Source: Asterias amurensis (Eukaryota; Echinodermata; Asteroidea; Forcipulatida; Asteriidae). From it: 64,000 nucleotides of DNA. The translations under genes were made by a program, and so were the position numbers. The DNA is taken from NCBI RefSeq assembly GCF_032118995.1, contig NC_092665.1, positions 15,210,012-15,274,011 of the forward strand. The letters run 5' to 3'. Positions 33,601 to 44,849 of this stretch are shown one piece after another; within the stretch, counting starts at the first letter, position 1; each line of letters starts with the position of its first letter. The notes beneath the pieces were generated by a model that was given only the letters and a program-made list of their open reading frames with translations, did no database searches and was not told the DNA's origin.

Positions 33601-36600
33601 AAACGCTGAGGCAAGTTTCCAAGGCAGGTGATTGGTCGATGGATAGTAACTTCAGCATGCATCGACAGCATCATCAAAATGGTAAGACCGAAGCTGACCT
33701 TCTTTTCTTGAAAGGTCGTACTCTGTTTTCTGTGAATTATTTCTTAGCAAATTATAGTTCTCCTGAAGGGATCAGGTTGGGTTAGTGGTTTCTTTCTCTG
33801 CCTTTTACCTTGTTGGACCCCAGTTCGAACCCAGCCTCAAACCTTGTGGGTTGGGTTTTCAGTCCCCACTTCAATGCTCGGGGTTTTTCCCCATTTGGGT
33901 TTTCCTCCCACATCTTGAACGGAGTATTTCTTGTTGTTTCCTATTCCTATTTCCTATTGCTGTTATTGGTCTTGGTTTCAAAAAGAGCTAGGATTGATCT
34001 TAAGATGTATATTACTATAACAAATATTAGAAGTGCGATGTCGCCAATACAAATGACCCCAAATGACATCACAAAATTGAATTAGACCTTGAAGCCACTC
34101 TTTAATGAATATTCATTAGGTAACAAGCAGATGATGGATCAGATCACACGGCACTTCGTCGACTCTACATCCCGTAATACAACCCAACGTTTCATGAACA
34201 GAATTTACCTAACTCAGGTATAAAATTTTTTACTTAATGTATAAATCAATCTTTTAATAATACATTTATAATGTATCCACTTAAGAGTGATCAAGACTCA
34301 CACTATCATTAAGTAGGATTTGAAACTTTGCATGATGGAAATACGATATGGAAAGGTTTGCGGTAACACTATGTAATGACTATCTCTAAATGAGTTGGGG
34401 TGGTTCTGAAAAGAACCGTTGGTTTTAACTCTGCGTTTCGATCAGTATGCTCTGATCGTCTTCTGACTCTGATCGCTTTCTCCAGAAGACGATCAGAGCA
34501 TACCGATCGAAACGTTGAGTTGAAACCAACAGTTCTTTTCAGAACCACCCCAACTCAATTAGAGATAGTCATTGCATGGTGTTACCGCAAACCTTTCCTT
34601 ATCTATCATTGAAAACCAAAGTGGTTGACCGTGTCGAGGTGCATTCACCACATGATATCAGAGGCTGGCATAGTTTATCTATTATTGAAAACTGCAGTGG
34701 ATGAATGGTCAGACAGTAGGAGGGTTGACTGTACTATGTAAATACATTCACCATATGATAACATATTGTAGGCTGGCATAGTGCATATATCAATCAACAT
34801 CACAGTAGATGATATTGAATGGTCAGACAGGAGGAGGGTTGACTGTACTATGTAAATACATTCACCATATGATAACATATTGTAGGCTGGCATAGTGCAT
34901 AAAGAAATCATTCAACATCACAGTGGATGATGTTGAATGGTCAGACAGGAATGATGGCTGTACTGAGTTGATGCATTCACTTCATGATAACAAATTGCAG
35001 GCTGGCATAGTTTATCTATCATTCAAAACCACAGTGGATGATATTGATTGATCAAACAGTAGGAGGGTTGACTCTTCCAAGTTGTAATCAACACTAGGAT
35101 GTATTCCCTCACAAAAGATTTACCTCTCAAAACACACTTTCACTGATTTATAATTCCAGATATCACAAGCACTCTGCTACAAGTACGAGACGGAGCACTA
35201 TCGCCGACTTCAGAGCACCCTTATAGACGGTGAGGGTATGACAATGGGGGCGGTATACTGGCAGCTCAACGACATCTGGCAGGCGCCATCTTGGGCATCC
35301 ATTGGTGGGTAACCCCAGAGTTTTATTTAAATGATCTTTTTTCGACCGGTGATCAGAAACACCAGAGCTTGAGTCCGGTGCTCCTGAATGCTCTGCCAAA
35401 ACACTTTCCGTTTTTGACGGATGCAATGTCGTCAAACAAAAATGAATGAGCATGGCTTTAAAATTAATGATTTTTTTATTTTATTTTTATTTTGACCTTG
35501 AATCTATAGTTCTTGAATCTATAGTTATTTTCAAATGACTGACTTGTTTTAAACTCCACCACAGAATATCAAGGCAAATGGAAAATGCTTCACTACTACG
35601 CCAAAGATTTCTTTGCTCCACTTCTAGCGTCCGGCGTGGAAAACAACGACGTTCTGTCCGTCTATGTGATAACCGACGTTCACCCTATCTTGAATGGCAC
35701 TTTGAACATCTCTGTGTGGTCATGGGCAAGCCAGACCCCGCTGAAATCATGGCAGTTCCCTTTCAAGCAGGTCAGAAGAATGTAGGGGCTGATGTTGGCA
35801 ATATGAACCTTGAACCTTGAACTCAACAGAAAAGCAGTGAGGTCACAATCATTAAAAGGCAATCTTATTTACCACCCTCCCTGATGCCACAGTCTACAGA
35901 CCCACCCTCAGTTCCCCTTACCAATAGGTCTAATTCATTGTTTTCATTTCTCCCCTGACAGCATGTCCGGCAAAGTGCAGTGGCATATTATGTTCGCAAG
36001 ACGGCAGACATCTTGTCGGAAGCTAACTGCCCCAAGAGAGAGGCGTGCTTCTTGACGTTCCAAGTCACTGGCATCACACCATCTTTAACGTCGCCGTTAA
36101 ACCCTTACTTCTTAACATCATTCATCAAGGCTGTGGGACTAAAACAACCGAAAATTGCTGTAAGTCATTGAAGTTGGTTTAGGGTTGAACAAAGACAAAT
36201 TTACAACAGCGGATCTTGAACCTTCGACCTCCAGATTACCGTGCTCTACAAACTGAGCCTGATGTTAGAGGTCTCCCTATGTCAACATTAGGGCTAGATA
36301 GCTCAGTTGGTAGAGCGCCGGCACGTTAATCCGGAGGTCGCAGGTTCAAGTCCTGCTCTAGTAATTTTTTCTTTGTTCAACATAAATATTATTACAAATT
36401 TTACTCAGTCAGTTTCCCTTGTGGTTGTTGATCCTTTTAACTCCATTTATTTTGTGAAATCGGCTGCTGGCCTGCGACCAGTGTAAAATTTGAGTGCTTA
36501 CAGTCCTGAGTATTGTCATGCTGACGATGACTAGAGCAAGCTAGTCGAAACGTTATTTGAGACCAATTTAAGAACTGACTCTGCGGTAGTACAGTTAATT

Positions 36601-37136
36601 ACGATCCTTTAAGCTAAAGTAGTAGTCCCGGCCTATTTTCTATACCATCCCAAGTAGTAGTCCCAGCCTATTTTCTATACCATCCGCCCGGGTAATAGTT
36701 AATAAGCAGGACAGTTCTTTCCAGAACTGAGAAGTCTCCCGAACACCTGAACAATCTACTCCGCGGTAGTAGAATAAAGAAAGGCAGTTTTCTAAGAGCA
36801 AACTCTACCTGGCAAATAGATACACTCATGGTGTTACCGCAAACCAAATATATATACATACTGATAAAGTTGTGTATTTTTTGTTCGCCCCCTCAGCATT
36901 CCGTTTTGCAAATTGAAGGAGACACTTTCTCAATCCAGCTGAGTAGCCCAGCCATTGCTCCCTTCGTCTGGCTGGAAGCTCCTGGACTCCAGGGTCGCTT
37001 CTCGGACAACGGCTTCCTGATGGTAGAGGAGTCGCACACAGTGGAATTCTACGCATGGACGTCAACGACTTTGGAAGAACTTAAGCAGTCGCTAGCTGTA
37101 AAGTCGCTCTTAGATGTTTATAACGACGAAGAATAA
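27624..37136 (+). CDS. MANBA: Lysosomal beta-mannosidase (glycoside hydrolase family 2)
   Basis: It cleaves terminal beta-mannose from N-glycan-derived oligosaccharides in lysosomes. Exons: 27624-27732, 28359-28505, 29034-29182, 29703-29905, 30197-30270, 30716-30891, 31582-31762, 32112-32416, 32715-32794, 32976-33163, 33502-33681, 34120-34217, 35160-35304, 35565-35770, 35962-36159, 36897-37136. They total 2679 nt, or 892 residues (human 879). Residues 1-20 form a signal peptide ([16 protein letters not shown]). A GH2 sugar-binding domain follows ([21 protein letters not shown]). The TIM barrel carries RVWGGGVYE and WSANNENE, with Glu466 the likely acid/base. [10 protein letters not shown] carries Glu561, the likely nucleophile. 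The ATG at 27624 was chosen because it begins the signal peptide directly. An AATAAA lies at 37796-37801. Introns carry two LINE ends, SINE pieces, a minisatellite and a tRNA-like foldback. Confidence 0.96.
27765..27990 (+). repeat. tRNA-derived SINE-like element in MANBA intron 1
   Basis: 'gactctggtttgaatccc' resembles a pol III B box and is followed by 'gggttttcagtccctacttgac' and 'ggggttttcctccaacatct'. The last two blocks recur at 33845-33920, so the two are copies of one family. Confidence 0.6.
28588..28880 (+). mobile_element. 5'-truncated LINE 3' end (C-terminal ORF2 remnant)
   Basis: From about 28599 the plus strand reads [17 protein letters not shown] and continues to a TAG at 28739-28741. 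The RGRPKLRW motif is typical of the C-terminus of non-LTR retrotransposon polyproteins. A ~110-bp 3' tail ends in an (AAAT)n run at about 28853-28872. It lies in MANBA intron 2, in sense orientation. Confidence 0.7.
29192..29450 (+). mobile_element. 5'-truncated CR1-like LINE 3' end
   Basis: The plus-strand frame gives [18 protein letters not shown] and continues to KTYLYQI and a stop at 29367-29369. The APxxWNxLP pattern is usual at the C-terminus of CR1/Jockey-type reverse transcriptase ORFs. The 3' tail has 'aatagcgctttgatcttgacaaagaggc'. The fragment begins within about 10 nt of the MANBA exon 3 donor at 29183. Confidence 0.7.
31029..31270. repeat. CCGCGGTAGTAGAATAAA / GGTGTTACCGCAAACC repeat
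   Basis: The blocks 'cctattttctataccatccgcccgg', 'cagaactgagaagtctcc', 'ctccgcggtagtagaataaa' and 'cacatggtgttaccgcaaacc' appear in the same order at 36640-36866. It lies in a MANBA intron. Confidence 0.75.
33195..33290. repeat. Fragment of the GGGCCCAATTTCAT family
   Basis: 'gatttcatagcggctgcctaagcag' and 'attttctgcttagcagaaatgagcaggatagcag' match the left third of fuller copies. The right end is missing. Confidence 0.5.
33780..33925 (+). repeat. tRNA-derived SINE-like element in MANBA intron
   Basis: 'ccagttcgaacccagc' is B-box-like, followed by 'ttgggttttcagtccccacttcaatgc' and 'gggttttcctcccacatcttgaac'. It is the same family as 27765-27990. Confidence 0.6.
34352..34596. repeat. Palindromic foldback (AAAGGTTTGCGGTAACAC ends)
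   Basis: AAAGGTTTGCGGTAACAC and GTGTTACCGCAAACCTTT are perfect inverted ends. Inside, GAGTTGGGGTGGTTCTGAAA is answered by its complement, and CGATCAGTATGCTCTGATCG-type blocks form the centre. GATCGAAACG-bearing fragments also occur singly near 16390, 36540 and 7700-7775. Confidence 0.9.
34640..35075. repeat. Four-unit ~114-bp minisatellite in MANBA intron
   Basis: The marker AGGCTGGCATAG recurs at 34662, 34770, 34884 and 34999 (spacing 108, 114, 115). Each unit also has 'gcattcaccatatgataac' and 'gaatggtcagacag' with 'gagggttgactgt'. The middle two units are nearly identical and the outer ones have diverged. Confidence 0.9.
36184..36381. repeat. Foldback carrying a tRNA-Asn-like sequence on each arm
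   Basis: The ends GTTGAACAAAGA (36184-36195) and TCTTTGTTCAAC (36370-36381) are inverted copies. The right arm holds a tRNA-like sequence (36291-36363). The left arm holds a decayed reverse complement of it ('gaaccttcgacctccag...gctctacaaactgagc'). It lies in MANBA intron 15. Confidence 0.85.
36291..36363 (+). tRNA. tRNA-Asn(GTT)-like sequence, probably a pseudogene in a repeat
   Basis: The D arm (GCTC/GAGC), the T arm (GCAGG TTCAAGT CCTGC) and four of five anticodon-stem pairs are intact. The loop ACGTTAA puts GTT (36325-36327) at the anticodon. Against function: position 33 is C not T, only four of seven acceptor pairs form, and it sits inside a foldback repeat. Confidence 0.4.
36570..36866. 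repeat. CCGCGGTAGTAGAATAAA repeat with an internal duplication
   Basis: It has the same block order as 31029-31270. The segment 'agtagtcccggcctattttctataccatcc' is duplicated at about 36618-36650 and 36654-36685. It ends in 'atggtgttaccgcaaaccaaatatat', close to the acceptor of the last MANBA exon (36897). Confidence 0.75.
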
Positions 37137-37184
37137 TTATAATAAGATCATAAATTTTGCTTTTAAAGTGCACACCTAAAAATT

Positions 37185-37400
37185 ATAGGGCGGCCATGAA
37201 GCCATGGTCAATGTTGCCCTGTTTTTTGCCTTGGTGCCCTTTCAATTGTTTCCCATAACATAAATTATGCTTATAAAGCGCATACCTAAAATTGTATAGT
37301 AGCCACAAAGGCCATGGTCCCTGTTGCCCTGGACTTGGCATTAGTGCCCTTTCAATCGTTTCCCATAGGCCCCAATGGAAGTGCCCCCAGCAAAATGAAA
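37185..37400. repeat. TGCCCTTTCAATTG-type dispersed repeat, doubled
   Basis: Two similar blocks follow each other, each with 'ggccatggtc..tgttgccct', 'ttggtgccctttcaat' and 'gtttcccata'. Related pieces are at 820-930, 23862-24036, 40728-40810, 45478-45990, 49690-49760 and 56855-57025. Confidence 0.6.
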
Positions 37401-38833
37401 ATGGTCTTGCCCTCTCAACGGCTCCCGTTGATCGTAAGTTGTAGCCCTCACCATGTTCAACCTTGAGATGTCGGGCGATACCTCATTAAAAAAATGTTTT
37501 ATTGGATAATGAGCGAGGTTTGCCGTATGGTGGTTTAACCACCATGTATGGGCAAACATTGTACGCAGTGTTTTGTTTTAATAGTTTTTGCTTTCTACTT
37601 CACTTCAAAAGTGTGTTTAATTTTTCTTTGAAAAAGAAAAAAAACAATAATTTAAATTATGTAATCTTTGTCTGTCGAGTCTATATCATGTGCAAACGTT
37701 TTTGTTTTTGTCATTTTATAAAATTGTCTTTGAAAAAGTGTTAATTCATAAAATAATCAAAGATTTGATTGTAGTATTTTCTGTAGTAAATTGTTAATAA
37801 AAAAATGCATAAAAATTAAACAATGTGTCTAAGGTGAGAATTATTAATTGACTTTGGCTCGTAACATTTCACATATTATTTTGCCTTGATGTATTAGTAT
37901 ATCATAATACTTCACAGCGCCCAAGGAGTTTTGTCGCTAACCAGCGATTCTCTCACCCTTACATCTCGGCTTCCACCCCCCCCCCCCACCCCCACCAATG
38001 GGGCCTTCCTCTCAATGCAATGTATGAAAAAACGGAGCCCAGCCCCACCCTAAATATTCACCTGTGTGACCTTAAGTTATATTAAAGGAAATCTTTTAGA
38101 TATTTTTTTTTCATTTGTAACTTTATTGTTACACGCCAAATATACTGAGAATTTACACAATATTTAAGAATATTCATGCTCATAATGTATTATTGATGAT
38201 ATTAATAAAAACGACACAACAGACTAAACATTGGGAAACAAAATTGTGTCATTTCTTGTCCATGACATTTTGTTGTGGCGTGAGAGCCCCTTTAAAGTTA
38301 CAGCGTGGGTGGACTTTGGCAATAGTATGGCGCCGTAAACATGCCTCGATGATACATGTATTCTCGTTACCGACGTCGGGGTTGTGGCCAACCCTAAAGG
38401 TCGAGTAAAAAAAGTTGTTAGACTTGTCACGCACATAGCGAACATTCTTCTTCGTCTAGTCACTTTTCTTAGCAGCGCTGCTGTTCACGACTTCGGCATC
38501 AAGACAGCTAATAATCTACACTTGACTTCTGGGAATTGAATACAATAATTTTAATCTATCCAGGCAGGACAGTGTTTGGGACTGAGTTTGGTATCTTTTC
38601 CTAACGACGTACCGGTAAAGACTGTAGTTCACGGTAAGTGTAAAATCAAACCATAGACTAGAGTAAGGACAGAGATCAAACTCTCGAAAGTCATTTCAAG
38701 GGATTTGTCGTCACTCATCAAACTGGAAAACGCTGTGTGTAAAAGTCTTACTCTACTGTGTGCGAATGACATGATCATGGTGACATTTTGACAGGACACG
38801 CTTGTTTTAATCTTTGCAGAGCCATTTCAATCA

Positions 38834-39212
38834 ATTAAAGCCATTGGACCCTTTCGGTAAAGAAAAAAAAGAAAAAAAGTTGACAGATTTACAAACAATT
38901 TACGCGGTTTACAGAAGGTAATGGTGAAAGACTTCTCTTGAAATATTAGTCCATGAAATGCTTTACTTTTTGAGAAAACGGTAAAACAACATAAATTCTC
39001 GTTAGCGAGAATTACGGATTTATTTTAAACACATGTCATGACACGGCGAAACGCGCGGAAACAAGAGTGGGTTTTCCCGTTATTTTCTCCCGACTCCGAT
39101 GACCGATTGAGCCTAAATTTTCACAGGTTTGTTGTTTTATATATAAGTTGTGATACACGAAGTGTGGGACTTGGACAATACTGTTTACCGAAAGTGTATA
39201 ATGGCTTTAAAG
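38834..39212. repeat. TTAA-flanked MITE family B, copy 2
   Basis: TTAAAGCCATTGGACCC at the left and TAATGGCTTTAA at the right, in the same orientation as copy 1. The central TCTCGTTAGCGAGA palindrome is nearly intact. Confidence 0.9.
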
Positions 39213-39668
39213 GGTTGATAGACTTGTTATCTTACATTTGTCTTCAAATTATTTCCTCAACAATGGTGTTTTGAGTGGTATATATTGTAGGATTCATTAG
39301 ACATTGAGGATCAAGTTCGTGTTCCTAGAATTTGTGTCATGATTTTCAAAAGTGGTAAAAATGGAGCAAATCTGCTGACTAGCTGTCAAAATTGTATGTT
39401 TTTAACCATTTCGCCCTGCACACAGTGCGGGAGCTTCAGAACCCTCCGGCCTGGCAGCCGTTGGGAGGATCGGTTACATGGTCGCAACTAAGGTTTTACT
39501 GTACTGCTAGTTGCGATGATCGTAACCCTCCATCCTCCCGATGGTCGTTTTCTGGTACAATGTAAAAACTATGTTCAATTTTCATGACCCACTCATTGAA
39601 ATCTTTTTGTCTTTCAAAATTTGAGTACGTATTGGATAAATGTTTTCAAACAAAATCTGTGCAAAAAA

Positions 39669-39816
39669 TAAAGGATTTCCGTATGGCGCCACCACATTTT
39701 CACAAATTTTTTCAAATTTTTATAAAAAGGGATATCTCATTGAGGTAAATTATACTATTACTATACTATTTCATATCGAATGAAAAAGTGGTGGCGCCAT
39801 ACGGAAACTTTTCCAA
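39669..39816. repeat. Foldback family E, copy 2
   Basis: CCGTATGGCGCCACCAC at the left, GTGGTGGCGCCATACGG at the right. The centre has 'aaaagggatatctcattgaggtaaatta', conserved with copies 1 and 3. Confidence 0.9.
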
Positions 39817-40307
39817 AATAAAACTTAATAACCAATTAGAGTTGTAGTCCAATGAGACCATGGAGGTGAGACTGTTTGCCTGTCTAATCAAGATGCCAAA
39901 TGGAACCTTGGTTTATATTGATTTCAAGAAGCTGGTTAGGACATGATGAAATTACAATGGCATTGACAAGTGATGGTCGACCTTCAGATGCCAGACAATA
40001 CCATTGACATGTTTACATGTGTCCATGTAATGTTTCAGGGATAGTCGGGATTCTGTTGAGTAGCAAATATATTTTTGATTGTTGTGGCAGAATTATTTTA
40101 AAGTGATAACTTTAAAGCTTTACGTGGAATAGATGAGTAGCAATCCACTTGTATTATTTTAGTAAAGTTGCAGGTACGACCTAGTAGGCCTATTTATTAT
40201 GCTGACAAAGAACCTATGATGGAACATGGTATTACAGTTTTGAACAGTATTTTATTAAGTACACGTACTGTATTATCCAACAGCAAAATTTGGCACCAAG
40301 ACCAGGG

Positions 40308-40704
40308 GCCAATTTCATAGAGCTGCTTAAGCAAAAATTTTTGCTTAAGCAAAAAATTCATTGCTTAGTAAAATCAGATTACCGGCCAAGACTCCAATCA
40401 ATTGTTATGCTTAGTAAACAACAGCTAAATACTAGTCATAAGCAATGTATATGGCATGACATTTTGGCCAGTAACATGTGTAAAATAAGCGAGCTATTTT
40501 CGTGCTTAAGCAGCTCTATGAAATTGGGCCCAGGCCAAAATGTCATGCAATATACATGTACATTGCTTGTGGCTGGTATTTAGCTATTGTTTACTTAGCA
40601 TACCAATTGAGTGGAGTCTTAGCCGGTAATCTGATTTTACTAAGCAAAGATTGTTTTGCTTAAGCAAAATTTTGTGCTTAAGCAGCTCTATGAAATTGGG
40701 CCCT
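40308..40704. repeat. Head-to-head double copy of the GGGCCCAATTTCAT family
   Basis: An outer end (GGGGCCAATTTCATAGAGC, 40308) is mirrored at 40704. A junction GAAATTGGGCCCAGGCCAAAATG at about 40530 joins two inverted units, each with 'gcttagtaaa', 'gccggtaatctgatt' / 'agattaccggcc' and 'atacattgctt'. Confidence 0.85.
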
Positions 40705-40815
40705 GATGAGCATCGTTATAATTAAAGGGCAAGGGCACCAAGGCCTTCTCTCCTTGGTAAACTAGTAAAGGGCACCGTCCTCTACAAGGAAATTATGAAT
40801 TTCTATTAACATTTC

Positions 40816-41188
40816 TTAAAGCCATTGGACCCTTTCGGTAAACAGTATTGTCCAAGGCCCACACTTCGTGTATCACAACTTCTATATAAAATAACAAACC
40901 TGTGAAAATTTAGGCTCAATCGGTCATCGTAGTCGGGAGAAAATAACGGGAAGACCCATCCTTGTATCCGCACGTTTTGTTTGCCATGTCATGACATGTG
41001 TTTAAAATAAATCTGTAATTCTCGATATCGAGAATTTATATTGTTTTACTGTTTTCTCAAAAAGTAAAGCATTTCATGGAATAATATTTCAAGAGGAGTC
41101 TTTCACCACTACCTTCTGTAAACCCTGTAAGTTATTTGTAAATCTGTGATTTTTTTTTTTCTGTATCGAAAGGGTCTAATGGCTTTAA
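40816..41188. repeat. TTAA-flanked MITE family B, copy 3 (inverted)
   Basis: TTAAAGCCATTGGACCC and GGGTCTAATGGCTTTAA bound the element. The interior is inverted relative to copies 1 and 2: 'atttaggctcaatcggtc' comes before the central hairpin. Confidence 0.9.
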
Positions 41189-42664
41189 GGCAATTTTCTT
41201 TCCCCCTCGATTTATTTTGGGTTTTATTTCCTTGAAATTGTAGGAAAAGGGCCTTACAGTTTCAAAGTAAAAAATGCCAGTGAGCCTTCAGAAAATTGGG
41301 TCATTCAATTTCTATGGACAGGTTATGATTACCAAAGGTGCATACATGTATACTGCATGTATCAAACATTTATAAATAAACAAGTCAATTGAGCGCAAAT
41401 GTCTTCCTTATTTCATTGTTATCTATGTTTCAATGTAAATATAAATTTATGGTCGTCGATCAATTACAGGAAATTCAAGAAACAGAATCCTTCCATCATG
41501 TGACCCTAAGGTCATGATAGCTTCCTGAGAGTGAGAGTTAGTTCAATCATTTGAGACTAAAATGAGGGCAAATAAATGCAAACTGGGAGCTTTGCAACCA
41601 GTAGGAATTACACATGAGGGAAGGAAGTGCAAAGTGTTTGGTTTTAAATTACATTGTAGTGCTGAACACTATCCACGTTATGCTCTATATTAAAGGTAGG
41701 ACCATACTTTTATTTGACCCCGAAAAATAATTGAGTAAATTTTTATCCAAAAGCCTACTCGTCTTAAAGATGGTCGTGGTACAAAGCATATATAAAAATA
41801 TTTGCACGGATTTGATTGTTTCATGAAAAGAGTTGCTTACTGAAATGACGACTAGTGATACAATGTATGGAACAAGTTTCAGCCAGATTACGATCTTTGA
41901 GCCACTGTATGTGGGGTGGGGCATGTGTGCACGACATGTAACAACATTTTTCATTTGGTGGTGTGGCCATTTGTAATGTTTCTTGCAAATAACCGAACTG
42001 AAGCTGTGAGGGAAATTAGACTGGTCCCTATTTTCATATGAGAATCAGTAGGCCTACAATGTATGATTGTTATTGTTTATACTGGGAACGTGACATGATG
42101 ATTAACAGCCTCATGTGTACATTCATGCACTCATTTGCAAAGTATGCACAGAATGCAAATTGTTATGGTACAAACGTATAAGTTACATTGGATCATGTAC
42201 AGTTTTGTCAGGCAAGTATGTGTCATAATGTCTTGCAGTATTCTCTTGTGTCGTCACCCACTAAAAGAGACCACCAGAAGAATCGAGATTGTCTTTAATG
42301 TCACCAAACTGATCCACTTCACTGCACTGTCACCACACTCCTGAATCATCATGATAAGTGGAGTGGTCTTCTCTCTGCGATTGTGCGCCCCGCCGCCCGC
42401 CGACCGGTCGCACTCTAGGAATCCCTACAGGAAACAGTGATGAGCAGCTTGGTAGAGAGAGGCTGCATCCAGTTTCAAGCGGCTTAGCTGAAGGCATCGG
42501 GAGAACATACTTCTCTATTAGATTATTCCTCATATTGCATTATTTGCAGTACCAGTGGTTGTCATAATTTGTATCATGCACACCGTTTTTTTTTTTTTTT
42601 TAAGTTAGCACTAATATTATACATATTAAAATGTCTTCTAAATGTATTAAAACTGACCCGCAGA

Positions 42665-42935
42665 TTCCTTTCACACTACAATAATCCAGAGAAAGTTAAC
42701 TCAGTTCCACAACCTAACACCGAGATTGGTCGGTTAACCCATAGGTTAACCCTAGTCCTAGGCAGGGTTAAATTGTACTGGATTCAGCCAGTTTTTTGTT
42801 CGTTATTAATCCAGAGAATGTTTAGCCCGGAAAGGTGTAGTGTGAACGCTCCACTTAGTCCAGAGAATCTCCAAGTTAAATGTCTCCTTAAAACACAGAG
42901 ATTCTCCTGATTAAAGTGTAGTGTGAAATGGGCTA
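42665..42935. repeat. Foldback with TTTCACACTACA ends
   Basis: TTTCACACTACAATAATCC at the left and TAAAGTGTAGTGTGAAA at the right are inverted. Internal 'tccagagaat' blocks recur in both directions. The 113-codon ORF across it is a by-product. Confidence 0.7.
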
Positions 42936-42942
42936 ATGGCCA

Positions 42943-43140
42943 GGGCTCAATTTCGTAAAGCTGTTTAGCAGAAAATACTGCTTAACAAATTTGTTTGGTA
43001 CATGTACTTAAGCAAAAAATTAGAGGGTCACCAGTCACAACAATGTTAACTAAATGGAATGTTGTCTGGTAGCCTGTTTTTGCTAAGCATTATTTTCCTT
43101 TGCTTAGCAAGTTTTTGTGCTTACATGTACATGGCCCAGA
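42943..43140. repeat. GGGCCCAATTTCAT-family element
   Basis: GGGCTCAATTTCGTAAAGC at the left, then 'tagcagaaaatactgctta', 'gggtcaccagtcacaacaatg' and 'gcttacatgtacatggccc'. This subtype also occurs at 50849-51022. Confidence 0.7.
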
Positions 43141-44849
43141 TGTTAGAAGATTCCAAGTTTACTTATTGTAGGAGACAGCTCTCCATGAAGTAAATCATCA
43201 GAGGGAGTGAAGACATTGATGTTGCAGCTGTTTGAACCCGGAGGGCATCTCGCTGGGGAAGGATCAAGTTTTTTGTCTTGTCCTGCATTAAACGCTAAGG
43301 ACGAAGGAAAGAGAATGAGCGCTTAATTGGATTAGCACACTGAGTTAACTCTCTCAACGCTTGCCCAAGGGCTCATTAATATCGTGGCAATTTTTTTAGA
43401 ATTCTCTGGTATGTATCAAACGTGTTGGTTAAAGGTGTGTGGCTGCTGTGCAATAATTCCTTGGTTTGTTTGTTTGTTTGTTTGTTTGCTTGGGTTTTGT
43501 ATAATGTACAGTTTACAGTTTACAGTGAAATCTGGACTATCCCATTTCAGATTCTTATCACTGGGAGAAGCCGAGTGGAAAGCCAGATTTCATCAAGTGA
43601 TTATATTCTGCGATAACGCTCAAACGAAAGTCCATCCAATACGGTACTATTAACTTGCAAAGCCTTAAACATTTTCAAAGCAATTTTTTTTTTCACAATG
43701 AACACAAAAAAGAAACAGAAACTCTACCACCCTACACCAAAGCAGTCTCTACTGATGGTATAGGGGCCTACCTATCTGAACAATAATAGTTTTTTCATTG
43801 TACAAAATGTTGTAACCACAAAACAGGGTTGGTATCAAATATTTATAAACAAAACTGAAACTGGATAAATGTGATCATACATGTATTCTACATTTGTAAG
43901 AAACCATTGTCTAAAATTAAAACTGAAAGATCGATGGAAATACCCAGTTTTTTTTCTAGAATGAGATCAAACTTGCAACTTGAGAAACTGAATCAAGTTA
44001 CATCTTCCGATGTTGATGTTATTTCTGGTAGTGTACAGTGTGAACTCTTTAAGTTCTGATGTATCATATTGAAGAAATTTATGCTTTTGGATTTTCAGCA
44101 TTCCCTTCCTATGTCATGTGTAGTTATGAAGAGTTCAGCTGTCTGACCAGTGAGTAATGAGGCGATTGCAAACATCCCTATCATAAAGAATGGTATAGTC
44201 CAAAAAGCGTATTTAAACAAATGACAGAAGTTCATTAATTACCAATCAAGACTTGTCCATTGGTCAGCTCAGGTCATTAAACTTCCTGGCAAAATATGTC
44301 TCTGGAGATTTCGGACAGATGTTAAAGTTAAGAACTTGGACAAGACCATTTGAGTTTTTGGGGGTGTCTGGTGATTTTTTATTCACCATCTGAGGTTTAA
44401 TTCCTCTGTTTTTTTTTCTTTGAATGCATTCCTTTCTGGAATACTTGGTGTAGCCGTCCGTCCGGAGATTGTGGTGGCAGACTTGAGTGGATCATCTTCC
44501 ACCGAGGCCAGATAGTTTGATCAAATTTGGAATTGACTTCATCCTTAGTGAGGACTCGGCGTCAAGATTTGAGAAAGTCAATGGGTTTTCCTTCTTTCTT
44601 GTGAATTAAGCGTGTCATGAATGTTGTTTTCCTTGAAACTTTGTAATCATCTTCGGTGTGGTTCAAGAGTAATCAGAGCTGAAATTCGTCTCCAGAGGAA
44701 TTTGAGCTGAAATGGAATTTATTTGAGCTTACTAAACTGAAAGTCAGCCTCCTGTGCTCGGGGACTTTTCTGAGGAATTTGACATTCTCATTTCGCCGTT
44801 TCCTGGTGGTGCAGGAACTTTTTTCTGATCGTCTTTCTGGAATTGTAGA

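Larger units (their letters stand above)
37137..44849. other. MANBA/LPP intergenic region, repeat-rich
   Basis: It starts with the MANBA 3' UTR (AATAAA at 37796). The LPP promoter and any non-coding first exon should be here. A GC-richer stretch at 38270-38640 ending CACG|GTAAGT (donor at 38635) is one candidate, on weak grounds. Repeats occur at 37185-37400, 38834-39212, 39669-39816, 40308-40704, 40816-41188, 42665-42935 and 42943-43140. I see nothing nameable at 41200-42640 or 43150-44840. Confidence 0.5.

Noticed and set aside
34675..34911. Minus-strand ORF with an internal peptide duplication
   Set aside because: It is produced by the ~114-bp minisatellite units.
36291..36363. Functional tRNA-Asn gene
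   Set aside because: C at position 33, a broken acceptor stem and its place in a foldback repeat argue for a tRNA-derived repeat; kept only as tRNA-like.
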